From Pseudarthrobacter enclensis (GTDB lineage Bacteria; Actinomycetota; Actinomycetes; Actinomycetales; Micrococcaceae): 64,000 bases of DNA. The position numbers and the translations under genes were made by a program. The stretch spans positions 248,001-312,000 of the forward strand of contig NZ_KQ758599.1 in NCBI RefSeq assembly GCF_001457025.1, in the 5' to 3' direction. Below, piece by piece: positions 41,929-50,451 of the stretch (its first letter is position 1; every line of letters begins with the position of its first letter). Below the pieces are notes generated by a model, which worked only from the letters and a program-made list of their open reading frames with translations, was not told the origin of the DNA and searched no databases.

Positions 41929-43452
41929 TTATCCCGTGTGGATACCTGGGGTCTCCATCAAGGCGTAATCGTCCGTGACCAGCTCCCCGTTCTCCGCCAG
42001 GCCCAAGCCAAAGCTGATGGCTGTGGCACCCGGGGGAACCGGAGGAGTAACCCACTGCGCCTTGGCAAAACTGTCCGAGGGAGGAAAGAACCCGCTGGAC
42101 GTCCAGTAAACCCACACTCCCCGCTCCACCCGGTAATACACGGCGAACTGCGGCCTGGCCGTGGACATGTAGGACGCCTCCAGCGTGTACTGGCGCCCTG
42201 CGGACACCGGCGGGGCACACCGGCCCAGGTCCATGGCCGGCATCAGCTTGGCTTCGCCGTCCATATGCCCCTGCACCTTCAGCGACATCGCAGCGTCGCC
42301 GGTGTTCGCCAGCGGGAAGGCACCAAACTCTGCCTGGTGGTTGCCGTACGCCTCCACCTGCCAGCACTCAGGGAGGGGACCCGTTGCTTTGGCGTTGGGC
42401 GGCAGCTCCGTAGGGACGGAACCGGTGACGTCCAGCGCGGGGTTCAGAACGGCGTTCGCCCCGGCCGGCGGTGTTGCGGCGGGTGCCGGGGCGTCCACCA
42501 GAGGTTGCACCGGTCCGCCGATGACTTCCTCCACCGGGCGAACCACGGTGCTTCCGGTCCGGGTTTCCGCCTGCAACCAGGTAAGGAATTCAGACAGCAC
42601 TGGCTCGGTCACGCCGAAGTAGTCACAGTTGACGGTGCATATGCTGTGGAAGGTCAGCTGCACCCAGCCGCCCGTGGGCTGCGCCGCCCGGACGCTCTCC
42701 TTCAAGTCCTCCACGGTCCATTCCACGGTCACGGGAGCGGGCGCGGCGGTTTCTTCGAGATGGACGGGTGGAAGCGCTGCGGCCGGATCGCATTCCTCGC
42801 AGCCGAACCGGGTCCGCACCTCCCCGAGGCCCCGCGCGGAGTTGTAGCCGCAGGCCATGGCGGCCTGCCGCACCTCCGCGCTTCCCTCCGCGAACGGGTA
42901 GGCGAAGTTCCGGACGTTGAAGCCCCACCGGGTGAGCGTTGCCCGGTCCAGGCAGATTTCCTGCTGCGCTTCCTGCACCGGCATGCCAGTGAGGTCCAGA
43001 TGGTTGACTGTGTGCCCGCCGATCTCGTGCCCCAGCGCGGCCACCCCGCGGAGGCTGTCATAGGAGAGGAACCCGGGTTTGCCGATCGACCCGGAACTGA
43101 TAAAAAACGTCCCCACCAGTCCCCGGTCCGCCAGCATGCGTGCCGCCAGCGAATCCGACGCGTTGCCGTCGTCGAACGTGAGGCTGACGACGGTCTGCCC
43201 GGGTGTTGCCGGAACCTGCCCGCGCGGCGGGGGAGCCTCGTACTGGTTGGCGTCGTCCGGGAGGTGCGGGTCAACGTCGCGGACCACCGGGTGGGCTGGG
43301 AAGGGCGACACGTAGGCCGCCTGGGCCTCGGTCCCCGCCAGCAGCGATCCATAGATTCTTACGACGGCGGACACTACCACCGCGAGGACTACCACCACGG
43401 CCACTACGGCGGCCGTGGTGATGGGGGCGGGAACGCCTCTGAATGTGGCCAT
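41929..43452 (-). CDS. Membrane-anchored polysaccharide deacetylase (NodB domain)
   Basis: One N-terminal helix (ITTAAVVAVVVVLAVVVSAV) is followed by a NodB domain: VVSLTFDDGNASD (metal-binding TFDDG), GHEIGGHTVNHLDL (H-x-x-x-H), NFAYPFAEGS and VQLTFHSICTVNC. A linker rich in P/A and a C-terminal beta-sandwich (carbohydrate-binding-like, CWQVEAYGNHQAEFGAFPL) complete the protein. It probably removes acetyl groups from exported amino-sugar polymer, as PelA does. ATG at 43452 has AGGAG 11 bases upstream; an ATG at 43506 is in frame. It ends 5 bp from the Hpt-like stop. Confidence 0.9.
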   Translation of the reverse strand: MATFRGVPAPITTAAVVAVVVVLAVVVSAVVRIYGSLLAGTEAQAAYVSPFPAHPVVRDVDPHLPDDANQYEAPPPRGQVPATPGQTVVSLTFDDGNASDSLAARMLADRGLVGTFFISSGSIGKPGFLSYDSLRGVAALGHEIGGHTVNHLDLTGMPVQEAQQEICLDRATLTRWGFNVRNFAYPFAEGSAEVRQAAMACGYNSARGLGEVRTRFGCEECDPAAALPPVHLEETAAPAPVTVEWTVEDLKESVRAAQPTGGWVQLTFHSICTVNCDYFGVTEPVLSEFLTWLQAETRTGSTVVRPVEEVIGGPVQPLVDAPAPAATPPAGANAVLNPALDVTGSVPTELPPNAKATGPLPECWQVEAYGNHQAEFGAFPLANTGDAAMSLKVQGHMDGEAKLMPAMDLGRCAPPVSAGRQYTLEASYMSTARPQFAVYYRVERGVWVYWTSSGFFPPSDSFAKAQWVTPPVPPGATAISFGLGLAENGELVTDDYALMETPGIHTG

Positions 43453-43717
43453 GGGGCGCAGAGCTCCTGCCAGTCTGTGCCGCGGGACCTGGGCTGGAAC
43501 CGGCATCCGGTCAACGGAGCCGGCCCCCAGGCCGTCACCCGGCGCTTCTGGAGTGGGCGGCTGCTGATCATCACCCTACGATGCCGGACTGGCCTGATTG
43601 GCCGGACGGGATACTCGTTTATGAAAGGGCCGCTACTTGGTTACCGCGCACCCCGTCAGCTATGAGCGATCGGGCCGAACCTCTCGCGAGTAGGCTCCGG
43701 CGGGCAGTTGCACCATC

Positions 43718-44449
43718 TCAGGGCTTAAGCAAGCCCACGTTCGGATCAATACCCGCGGCAACTCTCGCCAGCTGCTCAGAGGGTTCGATTCCCAGCTCGG
43801 CGCCAAGATTGGTCCTGAAAGCCTGGAAGGTCTGTAAAGCACGCGCACGGTTTCCCGACTTAAGCTCCGCGTTAATGAGCAGCGCCACGGCGCTTTCATG
43901 CAACGGCTCCAGCTCGAGCGCGCTCTCGGCCGCTTCAACCGCTTTGTGAACCTCGCCGTCGTCAATCCAGCGGCGGGCCAGGACAAGGAACGCGCGCACC
44001 CGGAGGGTGCGCAACCGCTGCTGCTCCAGGACTACCCAGTCGTCATACCAGCCAGGCAGCAACTCACCGCAGTGAAGGCACTCCATGCAGTTCTCATCCG
44101 ACAAGGTAAATTCGGGTTGCCCCAACTGTCTGATGCTGTTGGCTACCTCATGAAGGTCCACAGATACCCGGTCCGACAAAGCCAGCACCTGCCCGTCATT
44201 CTCCAGAAGGCCGGGAACCTGGCTGGAGACCAAATAGACGGACGTGCGCAGGCTTTCCATGGCCCGGGCTTCCGGCTTTTCCGGCCACAGGAGTCCGCTG
44301 AGGTAGCGGCGGGGCCGTGATCCGGTGATGGCCAGCGCGGCGATCAGCCGTTGTTGCCGCCACGCCAGGCGGACTTCGGTCCCGTTGTGCCGCAATTGCC
44401 AACGTCCGAAAAGGTTGAGATTAAACTCGTCGTCACTGTCCTGGGTCAT
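43718..44449 (-). CDS. SARP-family transcriptional activator
   Basis: This 243-residue protein has an N-terminal winged helix (LNLFGRWQLRHNGTEVRLAW, LSGLLWPE, ESLRTSVYLVSS) and a C-terminal bacterial transcriptional activation domain of helical repeats (VHKAVEAAESALELEPLHES, RALQTFQAFRTNLGAELGIEPS). SARPs activate secondary-metabolite and polysaccharide gene clusters in actinobacteria. The ATG at 44449 has GGGGGAAAGC upstream. It is divergent from the GT2 cassette and is a likely activator of it, which is not shown by sequence. Confidence 0.9.
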   Translation of the reverse strand: MTQDSDDEFNLNLFGRWQLRHNGTEVRLAWRQQRLIAALAITGSRPRRYLSGLLWPEKPEARAMESLRTSVYLVSSQVPGLLENDGQVLALSDRVSVDLHEVANSIRQLGQPEFTLSDENCMECLHCGELLPGWYDDWVVLEQQRLRTLRVRAFLVLARRWIDDGEVHKAVEAAESALELEPLHESAVALLINAELKSGNRARALQTFQAFRTNLGAELGIEPSEQLARVAAGIDPNVGLLKP

Positions 44450-44897
44450 GCTTTCCCCCAAAGGGCTGATTACGTCGCCGCGGCCACAATAGGACCGCGC
44501 GAGCTCGCGTAACCTGCGGCCCCCAGTGGACGCCGGTGCTGTGGGCCTTTTCTGGCTCACCAGAGTGCGTACTCGTACTGCCGCCTTTGGAAGTCAAGCG
44601 ACGCCGGAAGTCCGTCTGCTTGAACTTTTCACAAAATACCCCACGACCCCACCAATGGAAATGGATGCAGCATTTCAAAATAGGGGATCTGCGTTACAGC
44701 CAGTGTTATCCCTGTGCGTGCAACCTTGTCCTTGAAACGACGTCCCGGGTCACAGGCGTCCACGGGTGTTCCCGGCCGTGTGACTGGCCTGCTTTAAAAG
44801 GGCCCTCCAGCCGCTAATCACGGCTCAATCACGGATATGTCACGCCAGCGGAACTTAGCTGGACCAATCCGGAGCCGTTGATGATCGGAGGCAGGCC
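44450..44897. promoter_or_regulatory. Divergent region between SARP and the GT2 cassette
   Basis: These 448 bp contain no convincing gene. They separate a leftward regulator and a rightward five-gene cassette, so both promoters should lie here. I see no clear direct-repeat operator of the SARP type. GGAGG at 44887 is the ribosome binding site of the next gene. Confidence 0.4.
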
Positions 44898-45170
44898 ATG
44901 TTCATTACCAGCGTCTTCATATCTGCGGAGGCCGCGCAGTCGGCGCTCCACCTGGCGGAACGCTTCCTGCTCATGGTCTCCATGACGTTGTTCGTGTCCT
45001 ACGTGATCTTCATGGTCGGCGCCCTCGTGGTGTCAGGCCTTCTGAGTACGGGTCGCTCCGTCCGCCGGCGCCTCGCGCACAAGAGGCTGTCAGCGTCGGG
45101 CGCGCCGCAGCCCGGGACGGCGATGTGGCGCGTCGGTTCCAAGGCTGGCCGCCATGGAGCACGGGCGTAA
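44898..45170 (+). CDS. Small membrane protein at the head of the GT2 cassette
   Basis: This 90-residue protein has one strong hydrophobic helix (FLLMVSMTLFVSYVIFMVGA, extending LVVSGLL) and a basic C-terminal tail. GGAGGCAGGCC precedes the ATG. It lies 12 bp before the GT2 gene, so it is co-transcribed. It may assist the glycan synthase, like small partner subunits of other synthases. No family is recognised. Confidence 0.6.
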   Translation: MFITSVFISAEAAQSALHLAERFLLMVSMTLFVSYVIFMVGALVVSGLLSTGRSVRRRLAHKRLSASGAPQPGTAMWRVGSKAGRHGARA

Positions 45171-45182
45171 GGAGTAAAGAGC

Positions 45183-46520
45183 ATGATGATCCTCTACGGC
45201 GAGCGCATCGACTTCGTCCTGATGTTGGCCGTGAGTCTGGTGCTCCTGTCGGTTCTGTACGGTGTGCTGATGCTCGTGCTGTCCCGCTTCGAACCGGCGT
45301 ATGCGCGACGTCGAGCGGTCACCTTCCCCGCAACCGCGGCCGAGAAAGCCGTCATCTTCGTGGTGCCCTGTCTCAACGAGGAGCGGGTCCTCGCCGCAAG
45401 TCTCGATCGACTCGTGGAGATGGACTACCCACGGCTCCAGGTCCTGGTAATAGATGATGGTTCGGACGACGGCACGGCGGCCATCGTGCGAGCCCACTCC
45501 GATCCCCGGGTCAGCCTGCTGCAACGACGGCTGCCGACCGCCCGGCAGGGCAAGGGCGAAGCGCTGAATGCGGCAATCCGGCACATCCGCTCCGGGGCGC
45601 TCGGCGCCCACGCCGACGCCTCTGACGTCGTCGTCTGCGTCGTCGACGCCGACGGGAGGATGGAGCCGCGGGCCCTGGACGAGGTGATGCCGCTTTTCGC
45701 CGATCCCCGGCTGGGCGCTGTTCAGATTGGCGTCCGGATTAACAACCGCCACCAGAACCTGCTGGCCCGGATGCAGGACATCGAGTTCGTGCTCTACACC
45801 GAGGTCTTCCAGCGCGGTCGCCGGCACCTGGGGAGCGTGGGGCTGGGTGGCAACGGGCAGTTTGTGCGGCTCTCGGCCCTCAACAGCCTCGGCCCCGCCC
45901 CTTGGTCCAGGAGCCTCTCCGAGGACCTCGACCTCGGCGTGCGGCTGCTGATCAGGGGGTGGAACATTGAGTTCTGCTTCACCTCAGCCGTGCACCAGCA
46001 AGGTCTCGTGGACGTCCGGCGCTGGGTCAAACAACGGACCAGGTGGTTCCAGGGGCACCTGCAGTCCTGGACGCTGATCCCCTGGGTGCTGCGGGACCTG
46101 ACCGGCGCGCGCCGCGTGGACCTGCTCTACCACCTGACCAGTCCTTGCCTCCTCCTGCTCACCTCCTTTCTCAGCGCTGCCTTCTTCCTGTGGATCGTCA
46201 GCATCGGTATTGGCGTCGTCTCGGGGTCCCTCGACTTCTCGTGGTGGTGGGTCTCGGCCTACGCCATGGCGTTCGGACCCGTGCTGATGTTTGGAGTCGT
46301 CTACTGGCGCCACGAACGCGATCATGGCTTTGGGCCGGTGGCTGCCCTCGTTGTCCTGCACGGCTATGTCGGTTACGCCCTCCTCTGGTACGTCGCGGGG
46401 TGGAAAGCTGCCTTCCGTTCCCTCTCGGGGCGGAACTCCTGGGCGAAGACGGATCGGACCACGGAGGACCAGGACTCGGCCGCAGAGGAGCTGGACAACC
46501 CATTGACGGCAACGGCATGA
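45183..46520 (+). CDS. Processive GT2 glycosyltransferase (polysaccharide synthase)
   Basis: An N-terminal helix precedes a GT2 domain with FVVPCLNEERVLAASLDRLV, VLVIDDGSDDGTA, VVCVVDADGRMEP, LSEDLDLGVRLL and the QxxRW-type motif KQRTRWFQGHL. All catalytic aspartates of processive synthases are present. Three or four C-terminal membrane helices follow, including PCLLLLTSFLSAAFFLWIVS. This is the layout of IcaA/PgaC-type synthases, which polymerise and export beta-linked glycan. WecB downstream makes UDP-ManNAc from UDP-GlcNAc, so an amino-sugar polymer is likely. That substrate guess is inference. Confidence 0.92.
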   Translation: MMILYGERIDFVLMLAVSLVLLSVLYGVLMLVLSRFEPAYARRRAVTFPATAAEKAVIFVVPCLNEERVLAASLDRLVEMDYPRLQVLVIDDGSDDGTAAIVRAHSDPRVSLLQRRLPTARQGKGEALNAAIRHIRSGALGAHADASDVVVCVVDADGRMEPRALDEVMPLFADPRLGAVQIGVRINNRHQNLLARMQDIEFVLYTEVFQRGRRHLGSVGLGGNGQFVRLSALNSLGPAPWSRSLSEDLDLGVRLLIRGWNIEFCFTSAVHQQGLVDVRRWVKQRTRWFQGHLQSWTLIPWVLRDLTGARRVDLLYHLTSPCLLLLTSFLSAAFFLWIVSIGIGVVSGSLDFSWWWVSAYAMAFGPVLMFGVVYWRHERDHGFGPVAALVVLHGYVGYALLWYVAGWKAAFRSLSGRNSWAKTDRTTEDQDSAAEELDNPLTATA

Positions 46521-47167
46521 GGGCAGCACTGTTGCTCGGGGTCACGATCGTGCTCGTGGGTTCCATCGCCACCGCAGTGGTCCTGAGCCAGCGTGATACC
46601 GGCCCATGGTCAGACGGAGAGATCCACGGACGATGGACCGTGATGTACACCGGGTACGGCGAGGTCTCCGGACACGACGAGGAAGTGGTGCTTGAGCCCA
46701 AGTCGGCCGCCTCCGAGGACATCACCCACGGCGGTCTCGTTCACACCACCCGCTCCTATATGGACCCCACCTTCGAGGTGACGGTGCACACCGAATTCCA
46801 GGTACGGGACGGTCCGCCGAACGGCTGGGAAGTGGGTTGGGTGCTGTGGAATCTAAGCGACGACGAGCACTTCTACGCTGTGGCGCTCAAGCCCAACGGG
46901 TGGGAGATTTCCAAACAGGACCCTGTCTATCCCGGCAAGCAGCGCTTCATCACCACCGGTGTGGAACCGCAGTTCCCCATCGGTCAGGACTACCGCGTGC
47001 GAGTGGAGCACGACTGGCCCCGCATGACAGTGAGCGTCGGCGGGCGTGTACTCGCGACCATCACCGACGACGAAAGACCGTACCGCGGCGGAACCATCGG
47101 TTTGTACACCGAGGACGCGAGAGTCCGCTTCTCCGACCTGGACATCCTTGACGCCGCCTCCGACTGA
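46517..47167 (+). CDS. Membrane-anchored lectin-like (concanavalin-fold) protein
   Basis: The ATG overlaps the synthase stop by 4 bp. One N-terminal helix (ALLLGVTIVLVGSIATAVVL) is followed by about 180 residues rich in strands, with FEVTVHTEFQVRDGPPNGWE, GWEISKQDPVYPGKQRF, DYRVRVEHDWPRMTVSVGGR and GGTIGLYTEDARVRFSDLDI. The last motif ('GxIGLYxxxxxxxFxDl') is typical of DUF1080/LamG-like glycan-binding beta-sandwiches. It probably binds or guides the polymer made by the adjacent synthase. Confidence 0.75.
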   Translation: MRAALLLGVTIVLVGSIATAVVLSQRDTGPWSDGEIHGRWTVMYTGYGEVSGHDEEVVLEPKSAASEDITHGGLVHTTRSYMDPTFEVTVHTEFQVRDGPPNGWEVGWVLWNLSDDEHFYAVALKPNGWEISKQDPVYPGKQRFITTGVEPQFPIGQDYRVRVEHDWPRMTVSVGGRVLATITDDERPYRGGTIGLYTEDARVRFSDLDILDAASD

Positions 47168-47219
47168 CGAGGGGGCTTCTGGCCCTCAACCGGACACCCA
47201 TCGCTCCAGGAGGTATCCC

Positions 47220-48410
47220 ATGTCTCACTCATCCCCCAGGAAGCCCATCTCCGTCATGGCGATCTACGGCACACGGCCTGAGGCCATCAAGATGGCACCA
47301 CTCGTGATCGCACTGCGCGACGATCCGCGCTTCGAGGTCCGCGTGGTTGTCACGGGCCAGCACCGCGAAATGCTGGATCAGGTCAATCAGTCCTTTGGCA
47401 TCATCCCGGACCAGGACCTGAACATTCATGCCGCCGGCCAGACGCTCACGCAGATCACCATGCGGACGCTGCAGGGACTGGCGGAGGTCTTCGAGGAAGG
47501 CCCGCCGGACGCTGTGATGGTTCAAGGCGACACGACGACCACGTTCGCCGCGTCGCTGGCGGCCTTCTACGCCGGTGTCACGGTGGTGCACACCGAAGCG
47601 GGACTGAGAACGGGCGACAAATACTCGCCCTACCCGGAGGAGATTAACCGTCGTCTTACCGGTCAGATGGCATCCCTCCATCTGGCTCCAACGTGGGCCG
47701 CGCGGGACAACCTGCTGCACGAGAACGTTCCTTCGGATTCAATCGTTGTGACGGGCAACTCGGTCATCGACGCCCTGTTCATCACTGTCGACTCGCGGCC
47801 GAGGATTGAAGACTCTGCACTGGGCGCGCGGCTGGCGACGAGACGTCCGGTGGTGCTCGTGACGGCACACCGCCGTGAATCGTGGGGAGAACCGCTGCGT
47901 CAGGTCGGCCGGGCGATAGCCCGGCTGGCTGCAGCGCACCCGGACCACGACTTCGTCTTCCCGGCGCACCGCAATCCCCTGGTGCGGGAGGCGATCCTGC
48001 CTGCCGTGCAGCATTGCCCCAACGTCCTGGTTACGGAACCACTGCCCTACGCACAGTTCTGCGCCCTTCTGGAGCGCTCCTCCATCATCCTCACCGACAG
48101 CGGTGGAGTGCAGGAGGAGGGGCCCTCGCTGGGCAAGCCGGTGCTGGTCATGCGCGATACGACCGAACGACCGGAGGCCGTGGCCGTGGGCGCCGTGCAA
48201 CTGGTCGGCACGGACGAGGAGACGATCGTGGAGGCGGTGTCTATCCTCATCAAGGACGAACAGGCCTACCGGCGCATGGCGAGGGCGCTCAATCCGTACG
48301 GCGACGGGCACGCCGCCGAGCGGACCGTCCGGGCCATGGCCCGCTACTACGGACATGACGATACCGTGCAGGAGTTCCAGGACTGGGCAGGAGCCGTCCC
48401 CGTCGTCTGA
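47220..48410 (+). CDS. wecB: UDP-N-acetylglucosamine 2-epimerase, non-hydrolysing
   Basis: The enzyme interconverts UDP-GlcNAc and UDP-ManNAc in the cytosol. Signature blocks are intact: VMAIYGTRPEAIKMAPLVIA, VVVTGQHREMLDQV, VMVQGDTTTTFAASLAAFY, VHTEAGLRTGDKYSPYPEE, VTAHRRESWGEP and LTDSGGVQEEGPSLGKPVLV. Its 396 residues are the usual length. AGGAGG lies five to ten bases before the ATG. It sits between the lectin-like and DUF2334 genes. It could also supply ManNAc precursors to the neuB pathway 37 kb away. Confidence 0.95.
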   Translation: MSHSSPRKPISVMAIYGTRPEAIKMAPLVIALRDDPRFEVRVVVTGQHREMLDQVNQSFGIIPDQDLNIHAAGQTLTQITMRTLQGLAEVFEEGPPDAVMVQGDTTTTFAASLAAFYAGVTVVHTEAGLRTGDKYSPYPEEINRRLTGQMASLHLAPTWAARDNLLHENVPSDSIVVTGNSVIDALFITVDSRPRIEDSALGARLATRRPVVLVTAHRRESWGEPLRQVGRAIARLAAAHPDHDFVFPAHRNPLVREAILPAVQHCPNVLVTEPLPYAQFCALLERSSIILTDSGGVQEEGPSLGKPVLVMRDTTERPEAVAVGAVQLVGTDEETIVEAVSILIKDEQAYRRMARALNPYGDGHAAERTVRAMARYYGHDDTVQEFQDWAGAVPVV

Positions 48411-48475
48411 AAGTCGCCGCATGCGGGATCGACGCCGGCCAGCGGAGCCGTTACTCATACCCTCGAGGAAGATCC

Positions 48476-50260
48476 ATGGAGAAGCAGTACCAGTTGTCCA
48501 GAAGAGGGTTCATGGGGTGGGTAATCGCCTTGGTGTCCCTGCCTCTGGTCGCCGCGGGCGTGGTGTCCGGCCTTATCGACGCCAGCCCCGTTGAAGGAGA
48601 GAACTCCCCACTCGCTCAGCGTTACACCACGGTGACGGCGTCCGGTAACAACGTGGCCGAGGGAAAGACCGCCACATTTTCTTCGCGCTTCGGACGACCG
48701 GGAGGGGCGCGCACGCTCGTGCTCTACGACGGTTCAGGTACCGCCCCGGAGGACGCCGAACTGCACGGCATTGCCGCTGGGAATCTGGCCACGCACTTCG
48801 GCGAGGCGGAGGTCGCGGTCCTGGGGGACTACACCGCAGACGAGATGGAGGACTTCGACGCCGTCATCTACCTGGGGAAGGACTCCGCGGCCACGCCGCC
48901 AGAGGCCTTCCGCGTGGACGTCCTGGAGGGCACGGTGCCCGTGCTGTGGGTGGGGCAAAACATCGATGACCTTGTCGGATCCAAGCCAGACTCGATCGCG
49001 GGGTTCGTGTCCCGATACGGCTGGAATCCCACCGCCCCTCTGATGGTAAGCAACGACCAGGTGAAATCCGTGTCGTACAAGAACCGTTCCGTTCGCCGCA
49101 GCACGCTCAACGCGGACACCGTCTACAGTCCCCGCATCGTGGACCCCGGGAAGGTCCGGACCCTTGCGACCCTCGTTTGCGGTGAACCGGAGAGCCCCCG
49201 TGCGTGTGACATTGACGGCGAACCATCGATGCCCCGACTGGCGTGGGCCGTTACCTCAGGCCACCTCACCTACTTGGCCGAGGTGCCACTCCAGGACATC
49301 GATCAGAACGACCTCTACCTGATCTTCTCGGATTTGTACTATGACCTGCTGGCGCCAGGGACGGAACCGGTGCGGCAAGCTGCCCTGCGCTTGGAGGACG
49401 TGGGCCCCGAAACCGATCCCGGTGACCTACGGAGGGTTGCCGATTACCTGCGCGATGCCGGAGTACCCTTCCAAGTGGCTGTCATGCCCGTCTACGTGGC
49501 CCGCACCCCAGACGGGGACGGCTGGTACGGACTAAGCCTGCTTGACGCACCGAAGGTGGTCGAGGCGCTGAAGTACATGCAAGCGCGTGGCGGAACACTC
49601 ATCCAGCACGGCACCACCCATCAGTACGGCACGCTCGACAACCCGTACAGCGGCAAAACGGGTGAGGACTACGAGTTCTTCCGGTACGGCTGCACGGCCA
49701 CCGAACGGCCACCCTACGAATTCGGGGAGTGCAAGGCCGACTCCTATATCACCAAGATCGGCCCGGTCGCCGAGGACAGTGTCGAGCAGCACGTCGTCCG
49801 GATCGAACACGGCCGGCAGGTGATGATCGAGGCCGGCCTGGGCGAACCCACGATTTTTGAGACTCCCCACTACACCGCATCCGTCAACGCACATGCCGCG
49901 ATCGCGGCGGTATACAAGGCGCGGTATGAACAGTCCGACTATTACGCCGGCATGCTATCGGGCAAGAAGATCACTCCCACGTCCTACTACAGTCAATACT
50001 TCCCGTACACCGTCCACGATATCTACGGCACTACGGTGTATCCCGAGAACCTCGGCAACATCACCCAGACGGAGCAAAACAACCACGCCATCCGGGATCC
50101 GAACTACATCATCGACCGGGCCGAAGCGAACCTGGTCGTTCGGGAATCCACGGCCAGTTTCTTCTTCCATCCCTACATGAACCTCGATTTGCTCAAGCAG
50201 ACGGTCGCAGGCATCAAGGATCTCGGCTACACGTTTGTCCCGGTCGGCGACCTGCGATGA
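48476..50260 (+). CDS. Secreted DUF2334 polysaccharide-deacetylase-like protein
   Basis: The N-terminus SRRGFMGWVIALVSLPLVAA is a Tat-like signal or anchor. Residues about 45-290 form an unassigned domain (LVLYDGSGTAPEDAELHGIA). From about residue 300 a DUF2334 domain shows ALRLEDVGPETDPGDLRRVA, VPFQVAVMPVYVARTPDG, GTLIQHGTTHQYG and FFFHPYMNLDLLKQ. The D-x-x-D and H-x-x-x-H positions match deacetylase metal ligands. DUF2334 proteins accompany polysaccharide synthases in many actinobacteria and clostridia. It is the last gene of the GT2 cassette and may de-acetylate the product. Confidence 0.85.
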   Translation: MEKQYQLSRRGFMGWVIALVSLPLVAAGVVSGLIDASPVEGENSPLAQRYTTVTASGNNVAEGKTATFSSRFGRPGGARTLVLYDGSGTAPEDAELHGIAAGNLATHFGEAEVAVLGDYTADEMEDFDAVIYLGKDSAATPPEAFRVDVLEGTVPVLWVGQNIDDLVGSKPDSIAGFVSRYGWNPTAPLMVSNDQVKSVSYKNRSVRRSTLNADTVYSPRIVDPGKVRTLATLVCGEPESPRACDIDGEPSMPRLAWAVTSGHLTYLAEVPLQDIDQNDLYLIFSDLYYDLLAPGTEPVRQAALRLEDVGPETDPGDLRRVADYLRDAGVPFQVAVMPVYVARTPDGDGWYGLSLLDAPKVVEALKYMQARGGTLIQHGTTHQYGTLDNPYSGKTGEDYEFFRYGCTATERPPYEFGECKADSYITKIGPVAEDSVEQHVVRIEHGRQVMIEAGLGEPTIFETPHYTASVNAHAAIAAVYKARYEQSDYYAGMLSGKKITPTSYYSQYFPYTVHDIYGTTVYPENLGNITQTEQNNHAIRDPNYIIDRAEANLVVRESTASFFFHPYMNLDLLKQTVAGIKDLGYTFVPVGDLR

Positions 50261-50451
50261 GGCGGGCGGCCTGCTGAGCCATCACGCCATTTCGTCCACA
50301 ACCCCTGCCCGTAACGCAGCTCACAATGACAATTCGTCTCCCGTCCCGGGTCGCTAGAAGCAACTTCTCCACGATTCCCGCTTCCAGTGGATACGAAACC
50401 TGCCACAGGTCGATACTTGGAAGGAATAGTGGCAACAGAAGGACGGGAACA

